The notes beneath the pieces are model-generated. The model was not told the DNA's origin. It saw nothing but the letters and a program-made list of their open reading frames with translations, and ran no database searches. The position numbers and the translations under genes were made by a program. A stretch of 64,000 nt of DNA, taken from positions 496,001-560,000 of the forward strand of contig VNKQ01000006.1 of the NCBI GenBank assembly GCA_016508695.1. Reading direction: 5' to 3'. The stretch is from Hyphodiscus hymeniophilus. Lineage: Eukaryota > Ascomycota > Leotiomycetes > Helotiales > Hyphodiscaceae. Positions 12,409 to 25,360 of the stretch are shown piece by piece (the first letter of the stretch is position 1; each line of letters starts with the position of its first letter).

Positions 12409-12428
12409 GATGCCCTGTGCAGGGCATC
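12409..12428. repeat. 9-bp inverted repeat
   Basis: GATGCCCTG-TG-CAGGGCATC is a 9-bp perfect stem with a 2-base centre, inside the gene-poor region. No flanking gene explains it. Confidence 0.5.
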
Positions 12429-15400
12429 CTCTTGCCCGCATTCACGGTCAGCTTTGGAAAGGTAGTAAGACATCATTGTTTTTGGGACTCTCCCGATATA
12501 CACGCTTGAAAGTTCCGGCATTCTCTACAATTTTCAAAGGAGGCTCGCAGTGGTGCTGAACTATGGCTTTGGCCCAAATTCACTTTTATTGGACTGTGAT
12601 AAGCCCCTATGAGTCAGTTTCCTAGAGCAAATGTCGTTCTATTCTATTAAAGAGTCCAGGCGGCCCTGCGAGTGCTTTAGACCAATGAAATGATGCTTTT
12701 ATTTTCCATTGGATAGGATATAAGTACCGATTCTATGCCTTGGCCATGGTTCTACCAACCAAGTCTGAAGCTATTTCGCCAGAATTCAAGGTTAAAATTT
12801 CCATGTTGATTACTTCTCAATTATCCCCGTAGGCGACACCAGTGTCTGAACCCTCGTCCATGTCCTGCTTCAGGCGCAAGGAATGTCTCTGAGCTCAGTG
12901 GTGGGCACCAAATTTGAAAGAACCAGTCTGAAATCACTTCGTGGTATGTCAAACCTTGACCCTTCCTCCTTTTTATTCTTGCGATAATTCTCTATCTCAC
13001 ATGCGAACCCGTTGGCTTGCCTGCTTTGCGCATTGATTAGAAGCTTCTTTTGCAAGGCGAAAGCGCTTCTCGGCTCCGCTTTGAAACACCACGCGTCGCT
13101 CAAGGCCGCCCAAATAAACCAGGTCTTGATTTGCTCCTCGCAACAGACATCGAGTCTTATTCCCTTGTGTCTGTATCCCTGATGAACTGGCATGTGGCTA
13201 CCTTGGTTGCTGCGGTCAAAAGCCGACGTGGCTCGATACGTTTTCAACCCACAACAATCGTCTCCTGATTTTGGATTCAGGTGACTCGAAACAGCTTATC
13301 ATTGCCATCCAGATTCCTCAATTTTCCAAGACGCCTGTTCAACCAAGATCCCAAGCCAGTAGTCAGCTGTTTCACCCAATGTTTCACGCCTGTCAGGAAC
13401 AAGTACGTCGCTGCTCTTGATCAATCAGATGAGATTCAGGCTTATGCTAGCAGTGCCGGTCTATACCAGCTTGTATTGAATGTATTGGCCTCGAAGTCAG
13501 CCAGCATAGGATGAGAGATCACGCATCTTGCTCTTACCTATGCCATCTCCAGCTTTCCATCAATCACATCACCAAGCAACCAATCCTCCCCAGACAAGCA
13601 GCAAACGTTAATCAAATCGATTCGAGGTCTATCCTAAGCGCAATGTAGATACACTGCATTCCTTCCCCAAGCGTGGATGTCTTTGCAGCATGTTCTTGTT
13701 GCTTCAACAACCGGTCACCGGCTACTTCGGTATCTGCTATTTCCTTCTCTTGATCCTCTTCACGAGCTTCCATCTGAGGCTATGGGTTTCACTCTGTTTG
13801 CCTAAAAGCTAGTCACTACATATCTGTCATCGTTCCGTAATCAATAGCTTGATGGTTTTCGGTAAGACCGAGGTTAACCGGCTAGAAAACTCGGCACTCG
13901 TGTTGGAGGATGCCACATTGGATTGTGGGATGATGCATCCGCTTGCCACAAGTCCGAATCCTTTCAGCCGCGTCTTTGTTTTTCTATGCATTAGCAATAC
14001 TGGCAGCATGCACGGTAAAAACTTTTACTCATCGATTTCTCCTATGTTTCCTTATTTTGAGAACTCGGCTGCGACCTCGGGCTCGGGCGAATGGCGTGGA
14101 GGTGGCAAGGCTATAAAAGTGTGGCGACGAGTGTGGCTGAGCTGGCTTCGTTCATGAAAGACGTTCAGAGATCGACTGGATCCAGAACTGATATTCAGCG
14201 CAGTCAGGAAAACTCCTTGTTTACCACCTTACTTTCAGCTGGTCTGGAGATGTTATTTGAATAAGGTTGGGAGGAGGTTCGCGGATTGCGGTATTGCACC
14301 CATGTCCCGTAATGCGTGGCGAATCAGGGATGAAATCTTCAAGCGAGGTTCGTCCCCCACCTGTACCTTTCGTACCGTCGACTTGGGTCAAACGACGTTC
14401 CTTTCGCCCCTGGGAAGATTCTGGAACTGAAAAGGAGATTAATTTGACCGCATCACTGTCTTCAAGCTATGATTTGGTATTATACGAATTGTATTGCACT
14501 GTCATTTGCTCTGCGTAGTAATTTTCCCTTGGGTCTGTGTTCTAGCCACTTCGATATTTACTATGTCACATGGATGACTGGTTCTGACATTGCAGGCGAT
14601 TACTTCTTTAGGTAGGTCACCAGTGTGTCCACCAGTAAGACCGTCTGTGGCCCTTCTTGCCTCTCATAGTGTCCATCTCGTCGACTCTGAAGCAGTCCTC
14701 ATCCCAGGAACAACGTAATCTCTTCCAGTCCCCGGCACGAAACCTCCCCTCGCCAACAACCGTGCAAGTGTGTGGCCCACACCAGCAGCTCGTATGGCTT
14801 CCCACGGTGACCACCCCACTCTTTTTACGCTGCCACTGTCCAAACTAGTATTGGATGCCTTGTCCTGTATCTTTCAATCACGGATCTCTTGCTGCTTTTT
14901 CTCGCTCTTTCCAGATCACCTTCTCGTTGCCTGGAAGTGGCGGGCGGTGGTAACCCACTTGTATCAGGGTTCTCATTGTCTTGCAGAATGAAGGCGGAGA
15001 AAAAAGCAGATTGCCCCAGTGCGAGTTGTTTTCGTGGAAGGAAACACGGTGGGGCTTGAGACCGTGTTCACGGGACGCTGGAGACCTCCTCGCAGAATGG
15101 AACGTCCATTCGGAAGTTCTGTGCACTCGGTGAGAGAAGCTGGGGCACCTTGTGTCCAGTGCGATGTGTGTGCAATATCGTTTATTCTCGTGAACGGGAC
15201 AGATATCAGCTGGTTGGTTATGGGAGCTGGAACATTCAGCACGCTAGTGTGGATCCTGAGACCCGGAGCTTAATCTGACATCCAGTAAAGTTCCTAGAGA
15301 TGATCGACGCGAAGATGACTCCGACTTGAGGCGTACCGACGTGGTTATGAAACTTGATGTTCGTACCTTCAAGGCGTCGAGGCAAGAGGTTGCAGATGCT

Positions 15401-15530
15401 CCGAGAGACAGGTGTGCCATATTGCCATAACGCAGCGCCGAACGAGTCATCATGCTGATCAGGTCATCCAATAGTAGCGTGTCCTTTGAGGCCAAAACGA
15501 GTTTGCTGAGACGCCTGCGAGAGAGGCCTC

Positions 15531-15554
15531 ACCAGTGACCCCGTGGTCACTGGT
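15531..15554. repeat. 10-bp inverted repeat with tetraloop
   Basis: ACCAGTGACC-CCGT-GGTCACTGGT is a perfect 10-bp stem with a 4-base loop, in a stretch without a recognised gene. It could be a hairpin or terminus of a small inverted-repeat element, but no matching partner copy was noticed nearby. Confidence 0.55.
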
Positions 15555-17180
15555 CAGACCTTCCGATGTTATCCACGATTCTCAAGACGTAACATTGGCA
15601 TATGAGACAGAATAAAGCACCGTCCGCCGCAATAGGAAACCTGATAGCCTTGCAGAAATATTCAGATGCAACGATATGTGAAAGTCAGAGGGCGTCATGA
15701 CTCAAAGCTGGCGATGAACCCCAGACCAACTTGGTGAAATGAACGTTCGCCTTATTCCTGCCCAACATACTCCGCATGTAGACAACACTTGGAGGGTTGC
15801 ACAGTCCAGAGGCATGTATGTATCATTTACCACTTTCGTGGCCAGCTGTGCTCTCGAATGGTAGAATTTCGCGGTTCCTCCGTGGTTAACTTCGGCTATT
15901 GCTGGAAGTGATATATGATAGAAGCATTGGGCATTGACAATACGACGGACGTCCGCCCAACATTGAACTCGATTATTACGATATTTTCTGATGCGAAAGA
16001 GATTCCGAAAAAGAATCAAGCAATATTGGGAATAAAGCGTTACTTGTTCTGCAACATGGTGATGAGAACGCGTACCTCGTAACCTCGCCCATGTGCAAGG
16101 CTGGCCAACCAAAGCCCCTGTTGATGTGATGAGAGAAGTATTGGCTGCGTTGCCTTGTGCGACAAGTATATCGAAGTACAGCATACGCGATTTACTTTAA
16201 TTCTGCAGTTCATCGCCTATACAACGTAATCTGCAGTTACGTTCCCTTCGCGTAGCACTGCACCACTGGTGATACCACTGTATTACCACATGTGCTACAC
16301 CACCAAAATCATATATAGAGAGCCTCGTCCATTGAAGAAAGGATCATAGGAAGCTCCGTTCTTGCCCGGTCTCGCATAATTGCCTCGTGGCTTTGAGGGC
16401 CTGGACTTCCCACGTAGCAGGAAAGCAGCTACTTGTACCACAGGAGGTTGACACGTCGCCATCATACACTCCGAGACCTTAAAGCTCGGTTATGTACACG
16501 GACATTGATGCGGACTTGAACGAAAAGATGGGATGAGGTTAATTTCGACGACAGCTCCAACAATGAGATATCTCAGCATTAAGTGGAAATTCAATTGTGT
16601 GGAAAGAGAAGCCAAGTTGTGTGCTCATTGGAAGACAAAATTTAGACTCCGGAAATACAGCACATGAATTTTAGTCGTGAAACAGTGATGCCAATAGCGC
16701 CATGTAGCTGTCAAGGATGGAAGTTACCTCCGTGTTTTCTTGTCAACGTACCAACTTCCCGGCAAGGCGTCATACCATATCGTAGACCGACTTCCCTAGC
16801 CAAGGATATTAGAATTCTATGATACGGGAATAACTGCTGAAGAAGATGTTTCGTTCCGGCTTTTCCAAGCCTTGCTCGTCCTTATAAGATCAGGTGCCGC
16901 CATGGTTTCACCAATAGAGACTCTGAGACTCGTGAACGTTGGGTGATCTTAGAGTAAATTTTGACCATCTGAATTGGACCTTGAGTATCATCAACCAATG
17001 TTGATATGTTTCACTGGTTCACCTCGGCTTTGGGTGCAAGCCGAGCAGCCAATTGGCCTATGTGACATGGTACTCTTGTGGCCTTCGATGAGAATCTTGT
17101 GGTCAGAACCAATCATTGGAACAGAAGGGAGGACTACGGTATGGCCAATATCAAATGGATCTGTCTTCAAAGTCTGCTCT

Positions 17181-17217
17181 CGCATTTCGCATTTCGCATT
17201 TCGCTTTTCGCTTTTCG
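17181..17217. repeat. Heptamer microsatellite
   Basis: Three CGCATTT units are followed by CGCTTTT units in tandem. It lies about 450 bp upstream of the amidase open frame. Confidence 0.7.
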
Positions 17218-17667
17218 TAAAAATCCAAATACAATATATTTCATGGCGTGAGTAAGACGTGACAATGTCTATCAAGGACAAGGAACTTGTCAAATCCGCC
17301 TCCACGTGACTGATGAGCCCCACTAAACTTACTTCCAGCGGCGTTGTTGGTTTTGGTTTTTCTCATTTTGCAGCCAATAAGATGCTGGATGGGAATATTC
17401 CAAATTGGCCGTTCCTGGCCACTCTCAAGCATCCCATTCTTGAGGATATAAATTGTGAATCTCACTTATGAAATCTTTGATAAGTACCTTCCACTTTTGG
17501 AATAGCTCTTAGGCGACCGAAAGTCTAATCGTAAGTCGTCGGTCTCCTTACTTTCTTTTACATATCATTCGTTTCGACCCCCAAATTGAGAATGTCCCTT
17601 GCATGAAACCGTAACAAAATCGCTCTTTGTTCTTGTTGATTGTCCGGGTGTAGGATAATCCACCTAG

Positions 17668-19863
17668 ATGGGCGGATTCTCTCAATTATACGACTTGAAT
17701 GGCTTTCTCATGTCGTCACCACTTTTGGCAGCATGTGGAAGTGTGGCAATATGCTGTTTGTTTCTGAGTGACAAAAAGCTACTCGAGATTCTGGACAAGA
17801 CGACGCATCTAAGGGGCCAAGACCACAGGAAGCTCACTGTTTCTTGCCAGACAGAGAAAAATGCTACAAAGAAGCCAAAATCGGCATGCTGTAGCAATGG
17901 AGATTGTCATTCAAGCAGAATACCTGTTCTAAGAAAGCCAGAAGCTTTAGGCCACACGATCAATCATTGGGGTATCACGGCTTTCCGTTTAGCTGTCCTA
18001 TTGTCTCTGCTTGCTACGATAGCTACGACTTTCCCGAATGCCCTGAAGTATGGTGAGTTGTTGCTCCTTAGGTGCCAAATCAAACAGTAGGCATTAATTG
18101 GTCCATAGAAGAGTCTTCAAACTATCCAGATCTGCTTGATGCTGGGGTCGAAGAGTTAGTCGCCGGCTTGGAGAGCGGTGCCTTTACGAGTGTCGACTTG
18201 ACAAAGGTTCGCTCGCCACTCACAACTCAAGACGACATTAATGTTGACCAACGCAGGCCTACATTCTAAGAATAGAAGAAGTAAACTCTGTTCTACACGC
18301 AGTGACTGAGATCAATCCAGATGCTCTGTCAATTGCTGCTGGTCTCGACGCGGAACGCGGCAATGGGACCATTCGAAGCGCTCTTCACGGTTTGCCAATG
18401 CTTATAAAGAATAATATTGCAACCAAAGACGGTATGAATAACACGGCAGGCTCTCATTCTTTGCTTGGGGCCACTGTCCCACGTGATGCAACCGTAGCCG
18501 GGAAGCTTCGCGACGCAGGCGCCGTCCTTCTAGGAAAGTCGAATTTGTCGCAGTGGGCCAATTTTCGCAGCGTGAATAGCTCCAACGGATGGAGTGCGCA
18601 TGGAGGCCAAGTCACAGGTGCCTACTATCCAGACATGGATCCAAGTGGTAGTTCTTCGGGAAGTGGTGTTGCAAGCTCTGTCGGGCTAGCAGTGGCTTCA
18701 TTAGGCACGGAAACTGCTGGCAGCATACTATGCCCCGCCAGTGTAAACAACCTGGTTGGGATAAAACCCACGGTTGGGCTGACATCAAGATCTCTTGTCA
18801 TTCCAATCAGTTCTCACCAAGATACTGTAGGCCCAAGTAAGTGCATCTTTTCGGTTTGGGACTACCCTGCGTTACTTTTGGCCTCGTCCTTCACTTCTCC
18901 TGCTGACTTTGTAAACCAGTGACTCGAACAGTCTCAGATGCAGCATATTTGTTGTCCGTGATAGCTGGGAAGGATCCATCTGATAACTACACTATGGCAC
19001 AGCCATTTGATTCTCCTCCTGATTACACTCGGTCTTTAAACTTTTCAAGCCTTCGTGGGGCGAGGATAGGCATTCCTAGAAACGGTCTGAAGCCTGAAAA
19101 TATCAGCCAACCAGTCTTGGATGCATTTGAGGCTGCTATTCAAGTGATCAAGAATGCTGGCGCGATTATCGTGGACAATGCAAATTTCTCTGGATGGGAA
19201 GAGCTCCTCGCAGATGAAGCTAATGCTCCAAGCAGCGAGGATATCGTTCTTGGGGCCGATTTCGTCAGTGATTTGTCTAGCTACCTCGGCCAACTTACAT
19301 CGAATCCGAATCAAATCACCAGCCTGGCCGGCGCTGCAAGCTTTACGCACAGCTCCAAGCTTGAGAGCTATCCCACTAGAGATACCGCAATTTGGGATGA
19401 AGCCCTCTCGTTGGGCTACAACAGTAGTGACTACAGATTCTGGAAAGCATTCGAACGGACGAGCTATTTCGGTGGTGAGGGAGGTGTCACTGGGGCTTTG
19501 GCTGCGTTCCACCTCGATGCTTTGATTTTGCCTACAGATTCCGCCCCAAACTTACCAGCCTATGCAGGACTACCTGTGGTCACTGTACCAATGGGATACT
19601 ATCCATCCAACAGCAGTGTCCTGAGGACCCCAAACTGGGAGCTAGTGGAAGTGGGGCCCAATATTCCGTACGAAGCATTGTTTTTGTTTGGCTTTTGAAT
19701 CAATGCACTGACACCTCACAGTTTCGGCCTCTCTTTCATGGGCGCCAAATGGTCCGAGGAAACGCTCATCGGATTTGCATATGCATATGAACAGCGCACT
19801 CACACGAGATCAAAAGTCAGGCCTTACATTGTGCCCAATGTACAATTGCAGGATGTGATTTGA
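17668..19863 (+). CDS. Amidase-signature hydrolase, probably secreted; start codon unclear
   Basis: Model: 17668-18052, 18109-18206, 18257-18836, 18920-19667, 19722-19863 (650 aa from the only upstream in-frame ATG). The amidase-signature triad is visible: Lys in LPMLIKNNIATKD, Ser in DPSGSSSGSG, Ser in GTETAGSI. LVGIKPTVGLTSRS and the C-terminal FGLSFMGAKWSEETLIGFAYAYEQ also match. It would hydrolyse an amide bond; the substrate is unknown. A signal-like stretch, FRLAVLLSLLATIATTFPNA, sits immediately before the mature domain. Its expected start position reads ATC (17974), not ATG, and a 548-aa protein from there would have the family's normal length. Starting at 17668 adds about 100 residues with a second hydrophobic stretch. 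So the start was lost, an upstream exon was missed, or the long form is real. Confidence 0.82.
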
Positions 19864-22800
19864 AGAGGGCTTTTGCTTCAACACGGATGGCAGCAGCAGG
19901 AGAATTAGCTCCCCGGGCACACGAATGTATGCTGCATGAGTCTCCACCAGCACTGGACGTACACTGGTCACAGAAGCCCACTCAAAGGATGCCTTGTTTG
20001 TAATATCCACTGTGCTATTAAACAGAGTTTAGATTCCGTCAAAACCAACACCAACGGATCCTCAAAGGCTGACACAATTTGACCTAATGCATGTTTCCGG
20101 GGCCAAACGAAACTTCTCGATTGCCCCTCAATTGAATGCATCAGTTGATTCATGATTCGTCATTCAAATCTCACACCGCCATCTAATGATGATATGAGCT
20201 CGCCTCCAATTTCCTGGGTTAGAAGCCAAGAACATGTGAGCTATCGAATTTCAATATTCGATTAACTCAGCAAACCAACAAGTATCTATCCGTCATTCGA
20301 TCATGTATGTATGCAAAAGACATCAGAAGATCCAGCACCTTGCTGCACCAACAACCTCGCTTGAGGGCTCGCTACCCCTATCCTTCCACTGTTACACGCT
20401 CACCGATCATCCAAATTGCGAAGTACCCCAGGCACCCCGGTCAGGCGGCAGCTTGATTTGATAGTGATAATCATTGCATGTGAAATATCTGACAAGGTAG
20501 AAAGGAACGCCTGAACGGCGGGTTCAAAGCACCTGAACCTTATTATGAAACAAGGCAATTGATTAACGTGAGATAATTGAGGCTAAAAACAATATCAATT
20601 TCCACATGAACTTTAAAAACGAATCTGACCCGTTGAGCACTGCGTCCCGTCGGCACGATTGACCGACTTTCAAGCCAGACTATCTGCCCCCTCGGGAGCT
20701 GCACAGACGGTCATGGGTGAAGCGTCCCAGCCCCCCAGACAAGACCATCGTGAGGCAGCGGCGCCAAATCTGAGTCAATGACTCAACGCCCGACAGCTTG
20801 CTCAAACCATGCGATTAAGGTAACTGAATGAAAGGGTTTCGTCAATAACAGGAGGCGCCTGGACGACGCTGACCTGGATAAGGACTTCCACTTATCGAAG
20901 CAAAGCGGGGTAGTTTTTGGACGAGGCTGCACGAATCGGCTCCTTAGGAAGCCTCCCCGTTGCATCGTGCAGCTATTAGAAGGCTCAGATTATACATGAA
21001 TTTGGATACGCTTGTATCTCGAGCAATGAAAAGCTTGAAGTGAAGCAATTGGGAGAAAATGAAGTTTTAACGAGCACTGGGTGCTTCTCAGTCCTAATGG
21101 CTGTGACGACGACGTAGCATTGCAGATGACCTGCCAAAGTGTACTGTAATGCGTGTTACTTACAAGAACCCGTATAAAACAATCGTGGTGCCAGTTCTGT
21201 AGAAGGCAGCCAGCAAGGCAACCAAGCCAGGTTCAAATTAGCCAGTAGCGAAGAGAAAGTATGTATAGGACTAATGCATGGAATATTGAAAAAGGAATCA
21301 TTCACTTTTGGAAGGATTCGAGAGTTTGGGCCATTAGGTAGATAGGACCTACTTAAAGTTGGTGCGCCGAAGTGGGGGTAACCCACCTTCTGGAAGGTCT
21401 AGACAGTAGAAGAAACGGGTGTCCCAGAGAGCCTTACCATGCTTAAGATACTTTACAACGCCTACATGTAGAGAGCTGGCAAAGTCACCTTCGAAGTATA
21501 TGTGCCCCACACACGTGGCCTTGGTTTCCGCGGCCGCCGCGGGGCATTATTTGGGGTCCAAACGCTTGGTAGGCTACTCGAAGTCCCCGCATGCGATCCT
21601 CTTTTCAAAGCCTTCTGAGACAAGTGTAGTGGTTCCGTACACGTCACAGACTCACACCAGACCTTGGAGTTGCCTTGTGAAACTGCTTTTATTTGTGGGT
21701 TCTTTTTGAAGTGGTGTAGTGTCCTCTACTAGCATTGGCTTCAACTCCACTTTTGTCTTTCGTGCCTCATATGTCCTTTCATGTCCAGGAGAAGAATGTG
21801 TATCATTAGAGTTCAGGTGATGTTCAGTGGTGTCACTTGACCTGATCGGCTTCGAGTGTACTGAGACAAGTATTCAGCTCGAAAACCGTTGCCGGTTGTA
21901 TGCGGTAAGGCTGAGAGACATTTCTCAGCGGGTTTTGCAAAAGTAGATCATAAGGTTCTCGACACAAGGCTTGGATCTAGCACCGAAGTACTCAGTGCAA
22001 GTTGATTTCAGAGGCAAAAGTATCGCTGCTTTCATTTTGCGCTAGGGGCTAAATTGCCTTTGGAAGCCTCGGAAGAGAGTCCTATTGTGAGTACATAAGG
22101 CGATGGAGTCAAATTCACCGACGCCCTCTTCCTCTCTATACTCATGTCCATGGACATCAGAAGTGTGTTCGATGGATGATATAAGGCTACGCTCTGCTAG
22201 TCAAGGACGTCCACTATGATTCTGCCCATTCACCGAGTAGTAAGTACTTCAAGGAGCTCGGGCGTCTTGGCCCTCTTCATGTTACAATACCGAGATTTTG
22301 ATCTGTTAGTCAACAGATACTTGTCAAAGCTCTCCTTTATGATGATATTCTTCAAGTCAGGTTCATGTGTAGTCAGTTGCTGGGTCCAGTTTTCAAAGTC
22401 CTGGTCTGTGACGCCCACCTCGAGGCTCGAGAAGTCCGTTTACGAGATGCAACTAGGATTCTCGGAGTTATGGTGTATATTCAATGGTAGAAGAAAAAAC
22501 TGCATCCCTTCATATCTTCAGCCTTCAGGTAAGCCGAAACTTCGAATCTTCCCCATTCTGTAAGCCTTTCTACTTCTCTTGCCGCATGACTACATAGGCG
22601 AGTCCTCGTGTTGCGGAGTCGGAACCGAATTAAATGGATTGTCGGCGTTGCGGCTGAAGGTCACATTCAGTTCGAAGATTCTACTGGTTTGTGCCTTGAA
22701 GTAGCCCGAAGACGACATCCAGAAACAAAGAAAAGGAACTAAACTAAGCTCACCAGCCACACCGAAATTAGGCATCCGCGGAAGAAACGCTTGATGGCTG

Positions 22801-23784
22801 ATGACAAACTATGATTATTCTTCCTGTTACGAAAGCCCAAATGGGAGCAATCAACTTTGAAAAACTGTAAGCAGATATGCAAATAGACGGAAAAAGGGAT
22901 AACAGAAAGCCCGTCTGACAAAAGCTCGGGGATTTGATAGGGGAACTCTTCAATGCCTCTCCAATCATTCAAACTCACTAATCCACCTTCCACTTCATTT
23001 TTCTGGACTTTTCACTTATTCCTATCATCCTTCTCTACAGTCTCAAGATCCATTCAGCAAATACCAATGTACACAAGGCGCAAACACTTGTTGAAAGCGC
23101 AACAGCAACGTGATCCAGTACATAGTAATAGGAATCTTTCACCCATGCTAAAGAAGCTTGTCCAGAAGCTCAACGGCACGACAAAAGTGATTCACATGAT
23201 TCTAGTAATTACTCTCGATTCATATGTCGTTTTCTTAATGTCATCCTTTCGCCATCATTTGCCATAGCGATGGTCATGTCACTATCAGCACAATAGTGGA
23301 ATATCAGATCGTCTCAGAATATCGCCCAGATTGGTGAGAACATCTTGCCAGGACTTAGCTATTTGTGCTTCATCATCTGAAGACTAATATCTGTCTGCGA
23401 TCCTGAGGTTGTGAGTTCCACGAAAGGCACGGTAGATGGAGATACAGCGTCACCACATAAGCAGTGTCTTCAGAGTATAATCGACGTCTTTAGTATAGAA
23501 ATTGGAAAGCTCCTCATCATATGAATTAAGAGATTCTAAACAGCTTGTTCGATATTCATGGCGGCACGAAACCCATCAAGTTCTTCGGGTGACATCAAGC
23601 CTTTGAAGCTTATCCATACTCAATCAAGCCCATATTTAAGCACCGAGAAATTGACCCGGTGAGTAGCTTGTCCTCTCAAGTTTTTCAGGAGTCAAGCTCT
23701 TGTATTTCAGGAAAACAATCCAACAGCCATATAATATACGAGGTATCATAAGTAATGTCAGCTACGTTATATCTATCATGAGCC
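19864..23784. other. Gene-poor region after the amidase
   Basis: About 3.9 kb with only short overlapping open frames. One minus-strand frame (22418 to 22230; TDQDFENWTQQLTTHEPD ... KRAKTPELLEVLTT) has protein-like composition but no upstream ATG and no recognised domain. I see no RNA gene or mobile element. Confidence 0.4.
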
Positions 23785-24215
23785 AAAGCAGCCGCAACAT
23801 AGGAACTCAGGAGGAGCGACTTGCTTGTCGGGCGCGCCAAACGAGGTTTGGTGTTACGGAGAGACAGTGTAAGAGATTCGCGAGAAACACCTGCTTACGC
23901 GGGAGGAGATGAGGGATTATACGAGTAGTTTGATGGAAGAGGCTTATAAGAGGGTCTTCTGTTATGAGAATTCTGTTCTATGCTTTCACAGAAGATGGCG
24001 AGTGCTGGAAGGTCGAAGACCAGTACATGTATGGAGACAAGTATCGTTGTTGTCCTGTGCTTGCCCGAGGGTGAGGAAGAGAAAGGTGTATTCGCCTGCT
24101 GGCGTTAAGTGGAAGGCATTGGCTGGAGATGAAAAAGATTACGAGGGAGGACAGGTGGTGTAGGTTGGCTTGCACAATGCCTGTGTCTGTACACCGCATG
24201 ACATATGTAGGAATA
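23785..24215 (+). pseudogene. Decayed C-terminal fragment of a glycoside hydrolase family 31 gene
   Basis: Conserved GH31 C-terminal pieces appear in order but in different frames: SGGATCLSGAPNEVW (about 23807-23857), an in-frame stop, then REEMRDYTSSLMEEAYKR (to about 23953), then after a frame change FTEDGECWKVEDQYMYGD (about 23977-24030) and CCPVLARG, then after another change KVYSPAGVKWKALAGDEKDY and EGGQVV, then CTMPVSV. In intact alpha-glucosidase/alpha-xylosidase-type proteins these form the end of the barrel and the beta-domain (VEDQYMxG, VYLPxGxxW). I see at least three frame changes and one or more stops. The catalytic aspartate region was not found upstream. This is a relic, not a working enzyme. 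Confidence 0.75.
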
Positions 24216-25360
24216 AATTTGAGGCGGAGCTGTAGCTTTCTATTTCAAATCCTCCTCACGCCCGTCTTTTCGGGTGAGTATCATTCTGATACGCCTTTAT
24301 CTCATGCATCCGGTGGGAACCATCTTAACCTCTATTACAACGCATTGGGTATGAAGAGATGGTAGGAAGAGGCAATTTGACATTCCCAGTAGACATCAGC
24401 AAAATTAATATCTAGTGCAACAAGGTTCAGAGTGCCTTTTTACAACTGTTCGAGTTGTATTTCTGATATTTTTTTGGTATCTACATCCATCTGCAAGCTG
24501 AAGTTTGAAGTAGCCTATTGCGTGGATTGGTAACAACGCCTGGGAAAGAACTCAAAAATCTACTATCTCGCATCTAATTCCCACAATACTTGAATCCAAA
24601 GCGCTTGAGTACCGGTTTGAAGGCACCTCCATTGATTTGTCGGCAATGTACACGGATAAGTGTACACTGATATGATGCCAAAGTACCTAGCCAGCAACAA
24701 CTCTCAACTGTGAGCTTGTCTGATCCGGGAGAGACCGAAGGTGTTTTGGGTGGTACGCTTTCCGTTCACGGCATCTTCCAGCAGAGGTACCACCAAACTT
24801 CGATATGCTCCTCCGATTATGCGCAACCACAACATGTGTAAAATAGATTTGCCTTCCTCTTCAATCCGTAAAGTAGCAATTATATACGACTGACTTTCTG
24901 TGTCATAAGAGTAAGTAAGGGAACTGTACTTGGATACGACATAATATGAATCTGACATATGAAGCAATTGCTTCATGCTTTTAGCTATGGCTCCACCGGG
25001 CTCTAGAAACCCGCTGACACTTGTCTGTTGTGGGCAACATCGGAATGATCATTTCAGACATATTATAACCCCAAAGTGCTGCACTTTTTGGTTGCTTCCA
25101 GGGAACTGTCTGTCTGGGTGAGTATAATTCATTGAGAAGTTCAAGCTCTTTCTCATTGGAGATGTGAAAGGTTTCAAGATGCCGAGCAGTGATACAAATA
25201 GCGGTCGCAACCATACGCTGATTGGCTCTTCGCTAGCGTGTCAGGAGGGCTGGGCTGCTCCGCGAAGGGTGCGGCGGGATGACATCGCATCGAGCTGGAC
25301 CGCCCAACATTGTGTACACCAACAAAAGAGCTGCAGCGAACGCAGCTACTACCATGAGCA
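24216..25360. other. Intergenic region upstream of the TBC gene
   Basis: Two adjoining minus-strand open frames, 25214-24981 (77 codons, starts MVATAICITARHLETF) and 24976-24704 (90 codons, starts MKQLLHMSDSYYVVSK), have protein-like composition. I could not join them with a convincing intron or name a family. They may be a small unknown gene or a relic. Confidence 0.3.

Larger units (their letters stand above)
10342..17667. other. 7.3-kb gene-poor region
   Basis: No open frame is long, spliceable and recognisable. Many 60-160-codon frames on both strands overlap. Two short plus-strand stretches read like protein but end quickly: 10762-10905 (MKRWMQWVNWP, GGPAQLISYYIGHRRG) and 10957-11166 (LNGELLELLPLGAAPELQTR). 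They could be remnants of a decayed gene. I see no transposase, reverse transcriptase, LTR pair or tRNA. Local inverted repeats and a heptamer microsatellite are listed separately. Confidence 0.45.

Noticed and set aside
10342..17667. Transposon or retroelement in the gene-poor block
   Set aside because: No transposase or reverse-transcriptase motif, no long terminal repeats seen by eye, and no strong AT bias of the kind left by repeat-induced mutation.
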